Source of the DNA: Oscillospiraceae bacterium
Lineage (GTDB): Bacteria > Bacillota > Clostridia > Oscillospirales > Acutalibacteraceae
Length of the DNA: 17,913 nucleotides
Direction of reading: 5' to 3'
Assembly (NCBI GenBank): GCA_029013165.1
Contig: JAQXMV010000091.1
Span: forward strand, 1-17,913
A program made the position numbers and the translations under genes. This document shows positions 6,041-13,868 of the stretch, piece by piece. A model generated the notes under the pieces. The model searched no databases, was not told the origin of the DNA, and saw nothing but the letters and a program-made list of their open reading frames with translations. Each line of letters starts with the position of its first letter. Position 1 is the stretch's first letter.

Positions 6041-6952
6041 TCAGCCGATAAATTCCCTGAGCAGAGAATTTTCCGGCACCGCCTGCTGCGAAATGGAAGA
6101 AAAGGCACTGAGCTTTTCCGAAAGTGCCCGGGCTGTAGGATAGTATACACTGTCATGGGGCAAATGGTCAAGTAGTTCCATTGCAATATTTTTAAATAGG
6201 CAGGGTTCATAGGCGTGGGTGGAGTCGATCCGGATATCGGCGTCGGCGCTGTAAGGGAAAAGATAGCGGTCCTCCCCCATGCGTACACCGTTCCAGAGAT
6301 AAAAGGTATACTCCACGGAGCTGTTGCGGAAATGATAATCCCTGACCATGCGCCGGATAAAGCGCATATCTCTTTTATTGAGCAGAAGATTGCCGTCATC
6401 GTACATTCTGCTGGAGACGCTGACATAGATTTTTTTCAGGCTTTCGCCTGAAAGCGGTTCTGTGATCAGCGGATTGATGGCATGAAGTCCCTCAACGATA
6501 ATAATTTCATCAGCGCTGACTTCCAGATTTCGGAAGCCGTCACGCCTTTTGGTGATGAAGCTGAACTGAGGAACCTCGGCAGAGCCGGTCTCGATGAGCT
6601 GACGCAGACTACCGGTGATCAGGTCAAGATCGAGAGCCTTCACCGTCTCATAGTCCACGGTTCCGTCCTCAAAATAATAGCTCTTTTCCTGGTCAAGATA
6701 ATAGTCGTCCAGTGAGATCACCGTGGCGTGGCGTCCCCTTTTCATGATATCCTGACGGAGAATCTTTGCCGTTGTGGTCTTGCCCGAGGAGCTGGGTCCT
6801 GCCAGCATGATCAGGGTTCTGCCCTTTTTCAGGCATATATCTTCGGTGATTTTTTCCAGTGAACCGAGGTATCTCTCTTCGCAGGAGGCAATGAAGCGCT
6901 CCGGAGAGGATTCGGCATATCGGTTGATTTCTTCGAGGCTGAAATTTGACAC
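6041..6952 (-). CDS. Uridine kinase-like P-loop nucleoside kinase
   Basis: This 303-residue cytoplasmic kinase carries a Walker A motif GPSSSGKT at 52-59, SLDDYY at 80-85 with the Asp pair that usually binds substrate and metal, and IIVEGLHAIN at 151-160. This is the phosphoribulokinase/uridine kinase family. Clostridial relatives often carry N-terminal TGS and ThrRS-like domains before the kinase; here only about 45 residues precede the P-loop, so it is a short form. Substrate is uncertain, and uridine/cytidine is only the family default. The start is GTG, 9 bases after AAAGGA. An ATG in another frame overlaps this ribosome binding site and opens only a short frame. The binding site overlaps the hemZ stop, so the two are probably translated together. 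Confidence 0.87.
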   Translation of the reverse strand: MSNFSLEEINRYAESSPERFIASCEERYLGSLEKITEDICLKKGRTLIMLAGPSSSGKTTTAKILRQDIMKRGRHATVISLDDYYLDQEKSYYFEDGTVDYETVKALDLDLITGSLRQLIETGSAEVPQFSFITKRRDGFRNLEVSADEIIIVEGLHAINPLITEPLSGESLKKIYVSVSSRMYDDGNLLLNKRDMRFIRRMVRDYHFRNSSVEYTFYLWNGVRMGEDRYLFPYSADADIRIDSTHAYEPCLFKNIAMELLDHLPHDSVYYPTARALSEKLSAFSSISQQAVPENSLLREFIG

Positions 6953-6958
6953 TGGTTT

Positions 6959-8440
6959 TCATCCTTTCTGATTGCCAAAGAGGTGTTTGCGATAAAATTC
7001 GTATACGGCCTTTTTTCGCTGCAGAATTTCATCAAAGCCGTTGATATATTCATAGGGATATTTATAATTATAAACCCTTTCAATCTCACTGCCGTGGGGT
7101 GCTCTGAGCTTCGTGACAGCACCGCCTCCCACTGAAAGGATTGTATGACATTCCTCCATCATATATACATTATACAGTCCCTCAAAGCCTTTTTTTGCCC
7201 AGCCTACATTTTCGAGATTGCCGAGACTTCTGCTCTGACGGTACATATAATAGGGCAGATAATTTTCCTGCGGAAGTCTTGTCTGAACCAGCGCCAGCAT
7301 ATTTCTCGTCAGCTCCGGGGAATTGGTGTTTTTCTTTTCCGTGACAAGAGTAGCGGAGCGCTTGAGCGCCAGGGTGTGAACGGTGATATTCTCCGGCGAA
7401 AGAGCGATCGCCCTTTCGAGGGTTTTGCCGAAGCTCTCGAGAGTATCCGTGGGCAGTCCGGCGATGAGATCCATATTGATATTGTCAAACCCCATGCTTC
7501 TCGCCAACGCCATGGCGTCGAGGGTCATCTGTCCCGTGTGATTTCTGCCGATTTCCCTCAAAACACTGTCATTGAAGGTCTGGGGGTTGATGCTGATTCT
7601 CGTGCAGCCGCAGTCTTTCATCACCGCGAGCTTGCTTTCATCGATGCTGTCCGGCCTACCGGCCTCAATGGTGTATTCCGCACAGTGGGAAAGATCGAAG
7701 TGTGCTTTCACCGCGTCGGTCACTGCTTGGAGCTGCGGTGCCGTCAGCACCGTGGGCGTGCCGCCGCCGATATAGACGCTTTCCAGCTCCAGCGACAGTT
7801 CCCGGGCAATTTCGCCGGTTTTCTCCAGCTCCCGACAGAGCTTTTCCGTATAAGCCGGTATGAGCTTTTTGGCGCTTTCATTAGAGTGTGAGATGAAAGA
7901 ACAGTAACTGCACCGAGAGGGGCAAAAGGGCACCGACACATAAAGGGAAAAGGATTTTTCCGCGCTTTTCTCCGTGATCGGCAACTGCGCCTTGGCAACG
8001 GAAACGGCAAGGTCCGTCTTTTCACGGCTGACGAGCAGTTCCCGAAGAAAATAGTCCCGGGCCTTTTCCTCGCCCCATGTTTTCATCAGATTTCCCATGA
8101 GCTTCGCCGGACGGACGCCGGTGAGGATTCCCCAGGGCGGTGTGTAGCCGGTGGACCTGCTGAGCAGACCGAAAAGCAGCAGCGCCGTTTTTCGCTCAAA
8201 GAAGCTCTCTTCACTCTCCCCGTCAGCTTTGTCGTCGGTATTATAGACCTCTGCGGCACGGCTGATCACGCCGCTGAGGCGTATCTCCACCTCCACCCGG
8301 GAGCCGGAAAGTGCCGCCAGACAGTAGTCCTCAAAGGCCGGGATTTCATCGACGGACACGACTTTGATATCCGGAAAAAACACACGAAGCAGGTTTTCTG
8401 TTTCATAGTGAAATGTATTGTTCTTATTAATCAGATACAT
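6959..8440 (-). CDS. hemZ: HemZ-type radical SAM protein (coproporphyrinogen dehydrogenase-like)
   Basis: The 493-residue product has the radical SAM cluster motif CPSRCSYC (Cys173, 177, 180 from the ATG), a GGGTPT glycine motif and a HemN/HemW-like barrel. The N-terminal domain contains PPWGILTGVRPAKL (about 101-114), the mark of the HemZ branch. HemZ was described as an oxygen-independent coproporphyrinogen oxidase in Bacillus, but many members lie in organisms without a haem pathway, so the true reaction here is open. The frame extends to a GTG at 8452, but neither start has a normally spaced ribosome binding site. AAAGGAA lies before a hairpin (8453-8468); with the hairpin folded it would be about 12 bases from the ATG at 8440, which I prefer. 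It follows the metallo-hydrolase gene. Confidence 0.88.
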   Translation of the reverse strand: MYLINKNNTFHYETENLLRVFFPDIKVVSVDEIPAFEDYCLAALSGSRVEVEIRLSGVISRAAEVYNTDDKADGESEESFFERKTALLLFGLLSRSTGYTPPWGILTGVRPAKLMGNLMKTWGEEKARDYFLRELLVSREKTDLAVSVAKAQLPITEKSAEKSFSLYVSVPFCPSRCSYCSFISHSNESAKKLIPAYTEKLCRELEKTGEIARELSLELESVYIGGGTPTVLTAPQLQAVTDAVKAHFDLSHCAEYTIEAGRPDSIDESKLAVMKDCGCTRISINPQTFNDSVLREIGRNHTGQMTLDAMALARSMGFDNINMDLIAGLPTDTLESFGKTLERAIALSPENITVHTLALKRSATLVTEKKNTNSPELTRNMLALVQTRLPQENYLPYYMYRQSRSLGNLENVGWAKKGFEGLYNVYMMEECHTILSVGGGAVTKLRAPHGSEIERVYNYKYPYEYINGFDEILQRKKAVYEFYRKHLFGNQKG

Positions 8441-8452
8441 GGATTTCAGCAC

Positions 8453-8468
8453 GCAGGCCCCAGCCTGC
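8453..8468 (-). promoter_or_regulatory. Hairpin between the ribosome binding site and start of hemZ
   Basis: A perfect 6-bp GC stem, GCAGGC/GCCTGC with a four-base loop, lies immediately before the possible GTG start and 12 bases before the ATG. The only Shine-Dalgarno-like sequence, AAAGGAA, is directly upstream of it. Folding would bring that site near the start. It may tune translation, though the plus-strand T-run beside it also gives it a terminator look in the antisense direction. Confidence 0.45.
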
Positions 8469-8482
8469 TTCCTTTGCTTTTT

Positions 8483-9106
8483 TTATTTCATAAAGGGATT
8501 GGTCTTTCTTTCTCTTTCCAGAGTCGTGAATTCTTCATGACCGGGATAGACCGTCAGGTCTCCCTCCAGCATTTTCAGGCAGTGAAGCGACGCAGAAAGC
8601 TCGGCACTGCTGCCGCCGGGAAAATCCGTTCTGCCGGCACTGCCGCAAAAAAGCGTATCTCCGCTGAAAAGGCAGTTGCCGATCCTGTAGCAAACGCTTC
8701 CCTTGGTGTGTCCCGGAGTGTGAATCACGCGGATCTCGCTTTCACCGAAAGGAAGCACATCGCCGTCTCTGACGGTGATATCCGCTTTCATCGGCTCCTG
8801 CCGGGCGCCGAAAACTCCGGCAAGGCTTTTGAATGGATCCCTGAGACAGTCCTCGTCCTGCTCATGAATCACCACCTTGCCGCCGTAGCTTTTTTTCAGC
8901 CGCGACAGACCGAGAATATGATCGAAATGTCCGTGGGTGAGCAAAATATAGTCGGGCTCTCCTGCTTGAGCGGAAAGGCGGCAAAAATAGTCGCCGATGA
9001 AATCGCCGGGATCAACCACCAGCACTTTGCCCGTGGCATCATCCGTCACGATATAACAGTTTGCCGACACAGGTCCCATGGGACGGCATTCCACTGAAAC
9101 AGACAT
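8483..9106 (-). CDS. Glyoxalase II-like metallo-beta-lactamase fold hydrolase
   Basis: This 207-residue cytoplasmic hydrolase carries the binuclear metal site of the family: THGHFDH (His58, His60, Asp62, His63), His133 in TPGHTKGS, Asp150 in FSGDTLF and His190 in YPGHEE. The GRTDFPGG segment is typical of YqgX/YcbL-type glyoxalase II-like proteins, which may hydrolyse glutathione or bacillithiol thioesters; the natural substrate here is not known. It starts 3 bases after the dtd stop, with GAGAGGT overlapping that stop, so the pair is coupled. The dtd - hydrolase - hemZ order is common in Clostridia. All metal ligands are present and the length is normal. Confidence 0.9.
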   Translation of the reverse strand: MSVSVECRPMGPVSANCYIVTDDATGKVLVVDPGDFIGDYFCRLSAQAGEPDYILLTHGHFDHILGLSRLKKSYGGKVVIHEQDEDCLRDPFKSLAGVFGARQEPMKADITVRDGDVLPFGESEIRVIHTPGHTKGSVCYRIGNCLFSGDTLFCGSAGRTDFPGGSSAELSASLHCLKMLEGDLTVYPGHEEFTTLERERKTNPFMK

Positions 9107-9109
9107 AGC

Positions 9110-9568
9110 TTAACCTCTCTTCCATTCCTCGGTGTCCATGATTATCGTCACCGGGCCGTCATTGACCAGCTCAACGAGCATATCCGCCCCGAAAACACCG
9201 GTTTCCACCTTGGCAACGCCGAGATTTCTCAGCTCCCGGGCAAAGCTCTCATAGAGAACCTTGGCCTCATCGGGTGCGGCGCTTGCCGTAAAGGAGGGAC
9301 GCCTGCCGTGAGAGGTATCAGCGCAGAGGGTGAACTGCGACACCAGAAGAATCTCAGCACCCACCTGATCCTGAGACAGATTCATTTTTCCGTTCTCGTC
9401 CTCAAAGACGCGCAGTCCTGCCACCTTTGAAGCAAGGAGCTTCATTTCCTTTTCCGTGTCTCCTCTGACAACGCCCAGCAAAATCATAAACCCTTTGCCG
9501 ATTTCGCCCACTGTGCGGTCATCGACCGTTACCTTTGCCCGTGTCACTCTTTGAATTACTGCTTTCAT
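9110..9568 (-). CDS. dtd: D-aminoacyl-tRNA deacylase
   Basis: This 152-residue enzyme removes D-amino acids (and glycine mischarged on tRNA-Ala) from tRNA, keeping translation homochiral. It begins MKAVIQRV and has both signature motifs: SQFTLCAD (77-84) and NDGPVT (136-141), the latter carrying the cis Gly-Pro that excludes L-amino acids. Length is normal for a DTD homodimer subunit. It starts 9 bases after the rel stop and ends 3 bases before the metallo-hydrolase. The rel-dtd pairing is also seen in Bacillus subtilis. Confidence 0.95.
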   Translation of the reverse strand: MKAVIQRVTRAKVTVDDRTVGEIGKGFMILLGVVRGDTEKEMKLLASKVAGLRVFEDENGKMNLSQDQVGAEILLVSQFTLCADTSHGRRPSFTASAAPDEAKVLYESFARELRNLGVAKVETGVFGADMLVELVNDGPVTIIMDTEEWKRG

Positions 9569-9577
9569 TTGATTCTC

Positions 9578-11776
9578 TTACAGTCCGGAACGCTCCGTAC
9601 TGAGTACTCCCTTAATTTTTTTCAGCTTCTCGCAGACGCTTTTCAGATGCTCTGCTCCGTTGACAGTGATGGTCATATAGATGGTGCATCTGCCGTCGCC
9701 GGCGTCCTTGGTGAAGATCGAATGGATCATAACATGCATATTGGCGATGACTGCGGAAGTGTCGGCCAGCATACCGACGCGATTGATGCAGGTCACAGCC
9801 AGGGTGACGCGATAGCTGTTTTGCACCTTGCTGTCCCAGGTGGCCTTGATCCATCTTTCCGGCTCCGCCGCCTTGGAGATGTCTTTGGGCACATTACTGC
9901 AGTTTCTGGTGTGAATGGAAACGCCGTGGCCTCTGGTGATGAAACCGATGATCTCGTCACCGGGCAGCGGATCGCAGCAGCGGGAAAACTTGATCAGGCA
10001 GTTGTCGATGCCCTCAATGATGATTCCCTCGGCACTCTTGACCACCTTTTTCGGCTGAACGATCTCCTGAGGCGTCATGGGCTCCTCGGGACGGTTTTCC
10101 TTCATCAGCTTGGCATAATCTTCTCGGATTCTCGGAATGATCTTCGTCAGGCTCACGCCGCCGTAGCCGATGGCGGCAAAGAACTCATCGACGTTGTTGC
10201 AGTGCTGGCGTTCCGCGATTTTGCCTAGGAATTCCAGCATTTGCTTATCGGGAAGAGAAATGTTATTGCGCTTGAATTCCCTTTCCACTTCGGCCTTGCC
10301 GGCGGCAATATTTTCTTCGCGCTTTTCTTTTTTGAACCAGCCTTTGATCTTGCTTCTCGCCGAAGCGGTCTTGGCCATTTTGATCCAGTCACGGCTGGGG
10401 CCCTTGCCCTGCTTGGTGAGAATCTCTATGATCTCGCCGTTATTGATTTTGTGGTCAAGGGGGGTGATTCTTCCGTCCACCTTGGCTCCTACCATTTTAT
10501 TGCCCACCGCCGAATGAATGGCATAGGCAAAGTCGATGATACACGAGCCCATGGGCAGGCTGATGACATCGCCGCCGGGTGTGAAAGCAAAGACCTCCTC
10601 GGGAACCAGATCCGTCTTGATGGTCTTGACGATATCCTCCACATCGTCGCTGTCCTGCTGACTTTCCAGCATCTGCCGGATCCATGACAGCCTTTCCTCG
10701 AAGCGAACCTTGCCGTTCATGCCCAGCTTATATTTCCAGTGAGCGGCGATACCGTATTCTGCGGTGTGGTGCATTTCCCATGTTCGGATCTGCACCTCAA
10801 AGGGAATACCGTCCTTGCCGATCACGGTGGTATGGAGAGACTGATACATATTGGGCTTGGGGGTGGAAATATAATCCTTAAATCTGCCGGGTATGGGGTT
10901 AAACATATCGTGAATAATGCCCAAACAGCAATAACACTCATAGACGGAGTCAACGATCAGCCGGACGGCGTAAATGTCATAGATTTCGTCCATGGTTCTG
11001 TTTTGCATATAGGTTTTACGATAAATGCCGTGGACGCTCTTGATTCTGCCGGCAATGTGAACATTGGGCACCTCCTGACGCACACGCTCCAAAATCTGCG
11101 CCTTGATGCTGTCAAGGAAAGCCTGCCGGGAAGCAACCTGCTTTTCCAGTGTGGTGGAAATTTCCTTATAGGCAACGGGATCCAAGTATCGGATCGCAAG
11201 ATCCTCCAGCTCCTCCTTGAAGGCTCGGATACCGAGACGATGCGCAATGGGGGCATAGATTTCAAGGGTTTCTCTGGCCTTGTAGCGCTGCTTTTCCTCG
11301 GGCATGAAATTCAGCGTGCGCATATTATGAACACGGTCAGCCAGCTTGATGATGATGACGCGAATATCGCGGGACATGGCAAGAAACATCTTTCGGATAT
11401 TCTCGCTCTGCTCCTCCTCCTTGCTTCTGTCATGAGAAAGAGGAATCTGACCGAGCTTTGTCACGCCGTCAACGAGATGTTCGACTTCTTCGCCGAAAAG
11501 ATTTTTCACATCGGCGTCGGTCATTTCCGTGTCCTCCACCACATCATGAAGCAGAGCCGCACAGACGGAGTCAGCGTCCATGCCCATATCGGCCAGAATC
11601 TGCGCCACGGCAACGGGATGTATGATATACGGTTCACCGGAACGGCGCCGCTGACCCTCATGAGCCTTCAGCGCAATCTCATACGCCTTGCTGATTCGCT
11701 CAATATCCTGCTGACTGAAGCTCTCACGGACGCTGTCGAGCAGTTTTTCAAAACCGTAGTCATTATTTTCGCTCAT
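9578..11776 (-). CDS. relA: Bifunctional (p)ppGpp synthetase/hydrolase Rel
   Basis: This 732-residue protein, normal for a long RSH enzyme, makes and degrades the alarmone (p)ppGpp and senses uncharged tRNA on the ribosome. Domains in order are: HD hydrolase (about 30-190, with His53 and the His77-Asp78 pair intact); synthetase (about 240-350, with RFKD at 298-301 and YQSLHT); TGS (about 395-455); helical and Cys-containing zinc-finger/RIS region (CLIKFSRCC at 593-601, RNC at 624-626); and C-terminal ACT (about 655-730). The RxKD form of the synthetase motif is that of bifunctional enzymes. GAGAGG precedes the ATG. It follows recJ by 18 bases; in many Firmicutes apt lies between these two genes and is absent here. 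Confidence 0.96.
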   Translation of the reverse strand: MSENNDYGFEKLLDSVRESFSQQDIERISKAYEIALKAHEGQRRRSGEPYIIHPVAVAQILADMGMDADSVCAALLHDVVEDTEMTDADVKNLFGEEVEHLVDGVTKLGQIPLSHDRSKEEEQSENIRKMFLAMSRDIRVIIIKLADRVHNMRTLNFMPEEKQRYKARETLEIYAPIAHRLGIRAFKEELEDLAIRYLDPVAYKEISTTLEKQVASRQAFLDSIKAQILERVRQEVPNVHIAGRIKSVHGIYRKTYMQNRTMDEIYDIYAVRLIVDSVYECYCCLGIIHDMFNPIPGRFKDYISTPKPNMYQSLHTTVIGKDGIPFEVQIRTWEMHHTAEYGIAAHWKYKLGMNGKVRFEERLSWIRQMLESQQDSDDVEDIVKTIKTDLVPEEVFAFTPGGDVISLPMGSCIIDFAYAIHSAVGNKMVGAKVDGRITPLDHKINNGEIIEILTKQGKGPSRDWIKMAKTASARSKIKGWFKKEKREENIAAGKAEVEREFKRNNISLPDKQMLEFLGKIAERQHCNNVDEFFAAIGYGGVSLTKIIPRIREDYAKLMKENRPEEPMTPQEIVQPKKVVKSAEGIIIEGIDNCLIKFSRCCDPLPGDEIIGFITRGHGVSIHTRNCSNVPKDISKAAEPERWIKATWDSKVQNSYRVTLAVTCINRVGMLADTSAVIANMHVMIHSIFTKDAGDGRCTIYMTITVNGAEHLKSVCEKLKKIKGVLSTERSGL

Positions 11777-11794
11777 GTTTCCCTCTCCCTGCCT

Positions 11795-13828
11795 TTATTC
11801 ATCTATACTTCTGAGATAAGCCAGAAGCGAAGAATCATCAAGATTGACCTTTTTTTCCGTGTCCACCAAAAGAATGCTGTCTCTGTCTCTGCGTATGATG
11901 CCTAGTTCCTCCAGAACATCGAGGCAGACAAGCACCTGACAGGCCTCACTGCCGTCACCGCCGAGACGGTAACACAGGATATCCGTGTCATGGTTCCACG
12001 GCCCGTTTTTTCTCAGGAAACGGTAAACCCGGGCAATGTGCTCACGGTCAGCCAAAGCGAACTGCGCCTGCCGTCGGCTGATGGGCTCACGCCTTTTGAT
12101 TTTTTCATATAGTCTGACACTTTTCAGATATTTCAGATCATCTGTGCCGTTCATTCTGATATCCTTGATATAAATACTTACCTTAACCTGCCCCATATAT
12201 TCATTTCTCTCGAGGGTGACGGCAAGATCCAGGACATCGCCGGGAATATAGGGGAACTCCTCGGGTGTGACGCCGAAAAGCAAAGCGGTCAGGGTGCTCG
12301 CACCTTTTTTCAGCGTCAGCCGCATGTGCTTGCCCTGGCCTATGGACTGGGCGGCACTGAGTGTCATGGCAAAAAGGCCGAAAATCGGCTGCGGATTGCC
12401 GGCGCCGAAGGGCTCGAGAGCCGCGATGTGAGGCAAGATATCGGCATTGATAAAGTCCGGCCGCAGGCGGCAGTCCAGTTCCGTTCTGGCAAAGGGCATT
12501 TCCACGCTTTTGGCAAAATCCTGTATAGCCTGCTTAAAAGCAGGGATATTCTCGCTTTTCATGCCGAAGCCTGCCGCCAGCGTATGGCCGCCGTAGTGAC
12601 TGAGAAGATGGGCAGCGGAGCTGACAGCGTCATAAAGAGAAAAGCCCTCTATGCTTCTGGCAGAGCCTTTGGCCTCGGTGCCGTCATCGGTGATCACCAT
12701 GACGGGCTTGCCGTATTGATTCAGCAGTCTGGCGGCGACGATACCGATCACGCCGCCGTGCCAGTTTTCACCGCTGAAAATCAGCACACGGTCATTGAGC
12801 ATCAAAGGATTGTCATAGATTTGCTGCTGCACCTGTCGTAAAATAGCCTTTTCCGCCTCCTGACGGCTGACATTCAGGTCGTCAATACCATGGGCCAGGT
12901 TGGCGACTGCCTCATCGTCCTCACTCAACAGAAGATCCAGCGCTTTGGAGGCATGGCTCAGTCTGCCCACGGCATTAATGCGCGGCACAATGGAAAAGGC
13001 CACACCGGAGGCGTTTATGGTTTTGCCGGCCATGCCGCTGACTCTCCCGAGAGCCGCAATACCCTTATTCTCACAGGTGTTAATGCTTTTCAGGCCGGCC
13101 TTGACGATCATGCGGTTCTCGCCCGTCAGGGGCATCACATCGCCCACGGTGCCGATGGTGACGAGATCAGCAAACATGGAGAGCATTTCTTCGTCGCTTC
13201 CGCCGGAAAGGGCGCATACTAACTTGAAAGCTACGCCGACGCCGGACCACAGCTTATAGCTGCAGGGGCAGTCGAGACGGTGAGGATCCACCACGGCCAC
13301 AGCCTCCGGCAGACGCTCGGAAGCCTTGTGGTGATCGGTGATAACCAGATCCATGCCGAGCTCCCGGATGCGCTTTGCCTCCCCGAAAGCGGAAATGCCG
13401 TTGTCCACCGTCACGATCAGTCGGACACCCTTTTCATAAAGGGTCTCCACGGCCCTCATGTTCAGGCCGTAGCCCTCGGTGTTTCTGTCGGGAATATAAG
13501 TAATGACATCGCAACCGTTCATGGCAAAGTAGCGGTAAAGCAAAGCCGTGGAAGTCACGCCGTCTGCGTCATAGTCGCCGTAAACGGCAATTCTTTCGTT
13601 CCCCTCCATGGCTGCGGCTATGCGCTCCACGGCCTTATCCATATCCCGCAGTTCAAAGGGATCAATCAGCGGTGCCTTGTCAGCATAAAATGTACGGATC
13701 TCCTCCTCGTCGGTGATTCCCCGGGAAACGAGGAGCAGCGCTTCAAAAGGATCAATATCAAATTCCTGAGCAATATCAGAGGCCAAATCCTTATCCATCG
13801 GCGAAACACACCACTGTTTTCGGCTCAT
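11795..13828 (-). CDS. recJ: Single-stranded-DNA exonuclease RecJ
   Basis: This 677-residue protein degrades single-stranded DNA 5' to 3' in recombination and mismatch or base-excision repair. The DHH phosphoesterase core shows YGDYDADG (83-90), VDNG (141-144) and TDHHKAS (164-170). The DHHA1 domain has the GGHTLAAGF motif. Oligonucleotide-binding and C-terminal regions follow, giving a length between the E. coli (577) and Bacillus (786) proteins. AAAGGA is 8 bases before the ATG. It follows recQ by 40 bases with no terminator visible and precedes rel by 18, so the two repair genes and rel may share a message. Confidence 0.95.
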   Translation of the reverse strand: MSRKQWCVSPMDKDLASDIAQEFDIDPFEALLLVSRGITDEEEIRTFYADKAPLIDPFELRDMDKAVERIAAAMEGNERIAVYGDYDADGVTSTALLYRYFAMNGCDVITYIPDRNTEGYGLNMRAVETLYEKGVRLIVTVDNGISAFGEAKRIRELGMDLVITDHHKASERLPEAVAVVDPHRLDCPCSYKLWSGVGVAFKLVCALSGGSDEEMLSMFADLVTIGTVGDVMPLTGENRMIVKAGLKSINTCENKGIAALGRVSGMAGKTINASGVAFSIVPRINAVGRLSHASKALDLLLSEDDEAVANLAHGIDDLNVSRQEAEKAILRQVQQQIYDNPLMLNDRVLIFSGENWHGGVIGIVAARLLNQYGKPVMVITDDGTEAKGSARSIEGFSLYDAVSSAAHLLSHYGGHTLAAGFGMKSENIPAFKQAIQDFAKSVEMPFARTELDCRLRPDFINADILPHIAALEPFGAGNPQPIFGLFAMTLSAAQSIGQGKHMRLTLKKGASTLTALLFGVTPEEFPYIPGDVLDLAVTLERNEYMGQVKVSIYIKDIRMNGTDDLKYLKSVRLYEKIKRREPISRRQAQFALADREHIARVYRFLRKNGPWNHDTDILCYRLGGDGSEACQVLVCLDVLEELGIIRRDRDSILLVDTEKKVNLDDSSLLAYLRSIDE

Positions 13829-13868
13829 TTTATCAATCCTTTCTTTTCTTGTGAATACTTAAATTTCA

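Noticed and set aside
7145..7891. Plus-strand open frame of about 248 codons inside hemZ
   Set aside because: It is antisense to the HemZ reading frame with its intact radical SAM motif, and shows no recognisable domain.
8453..8480. Plus-strand terminator formed by the hemZ hairpin and the T-rich stretch after it
   Set aside because: There is no plus-strand gene that it could end. The T-rich stretch is the tail of the metallo-hydrolase gene and its gap seen from the other side.
8408..9097. Plus-strand open frame of about 229 codons opposite the metallo-hydrolase
   Set aside because: The opposite strand carries all metal ligands of a known family, so this frame is a shadow.
10739..11905. Plus-strand open frame of about 388 codons opposite rel and the end of recJ
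   Set aside because: It lies antisense to a fully recognisable Rel protein, has no family-like motifs or good ribosome binding site, and is explained by the codon usage of the true gene.
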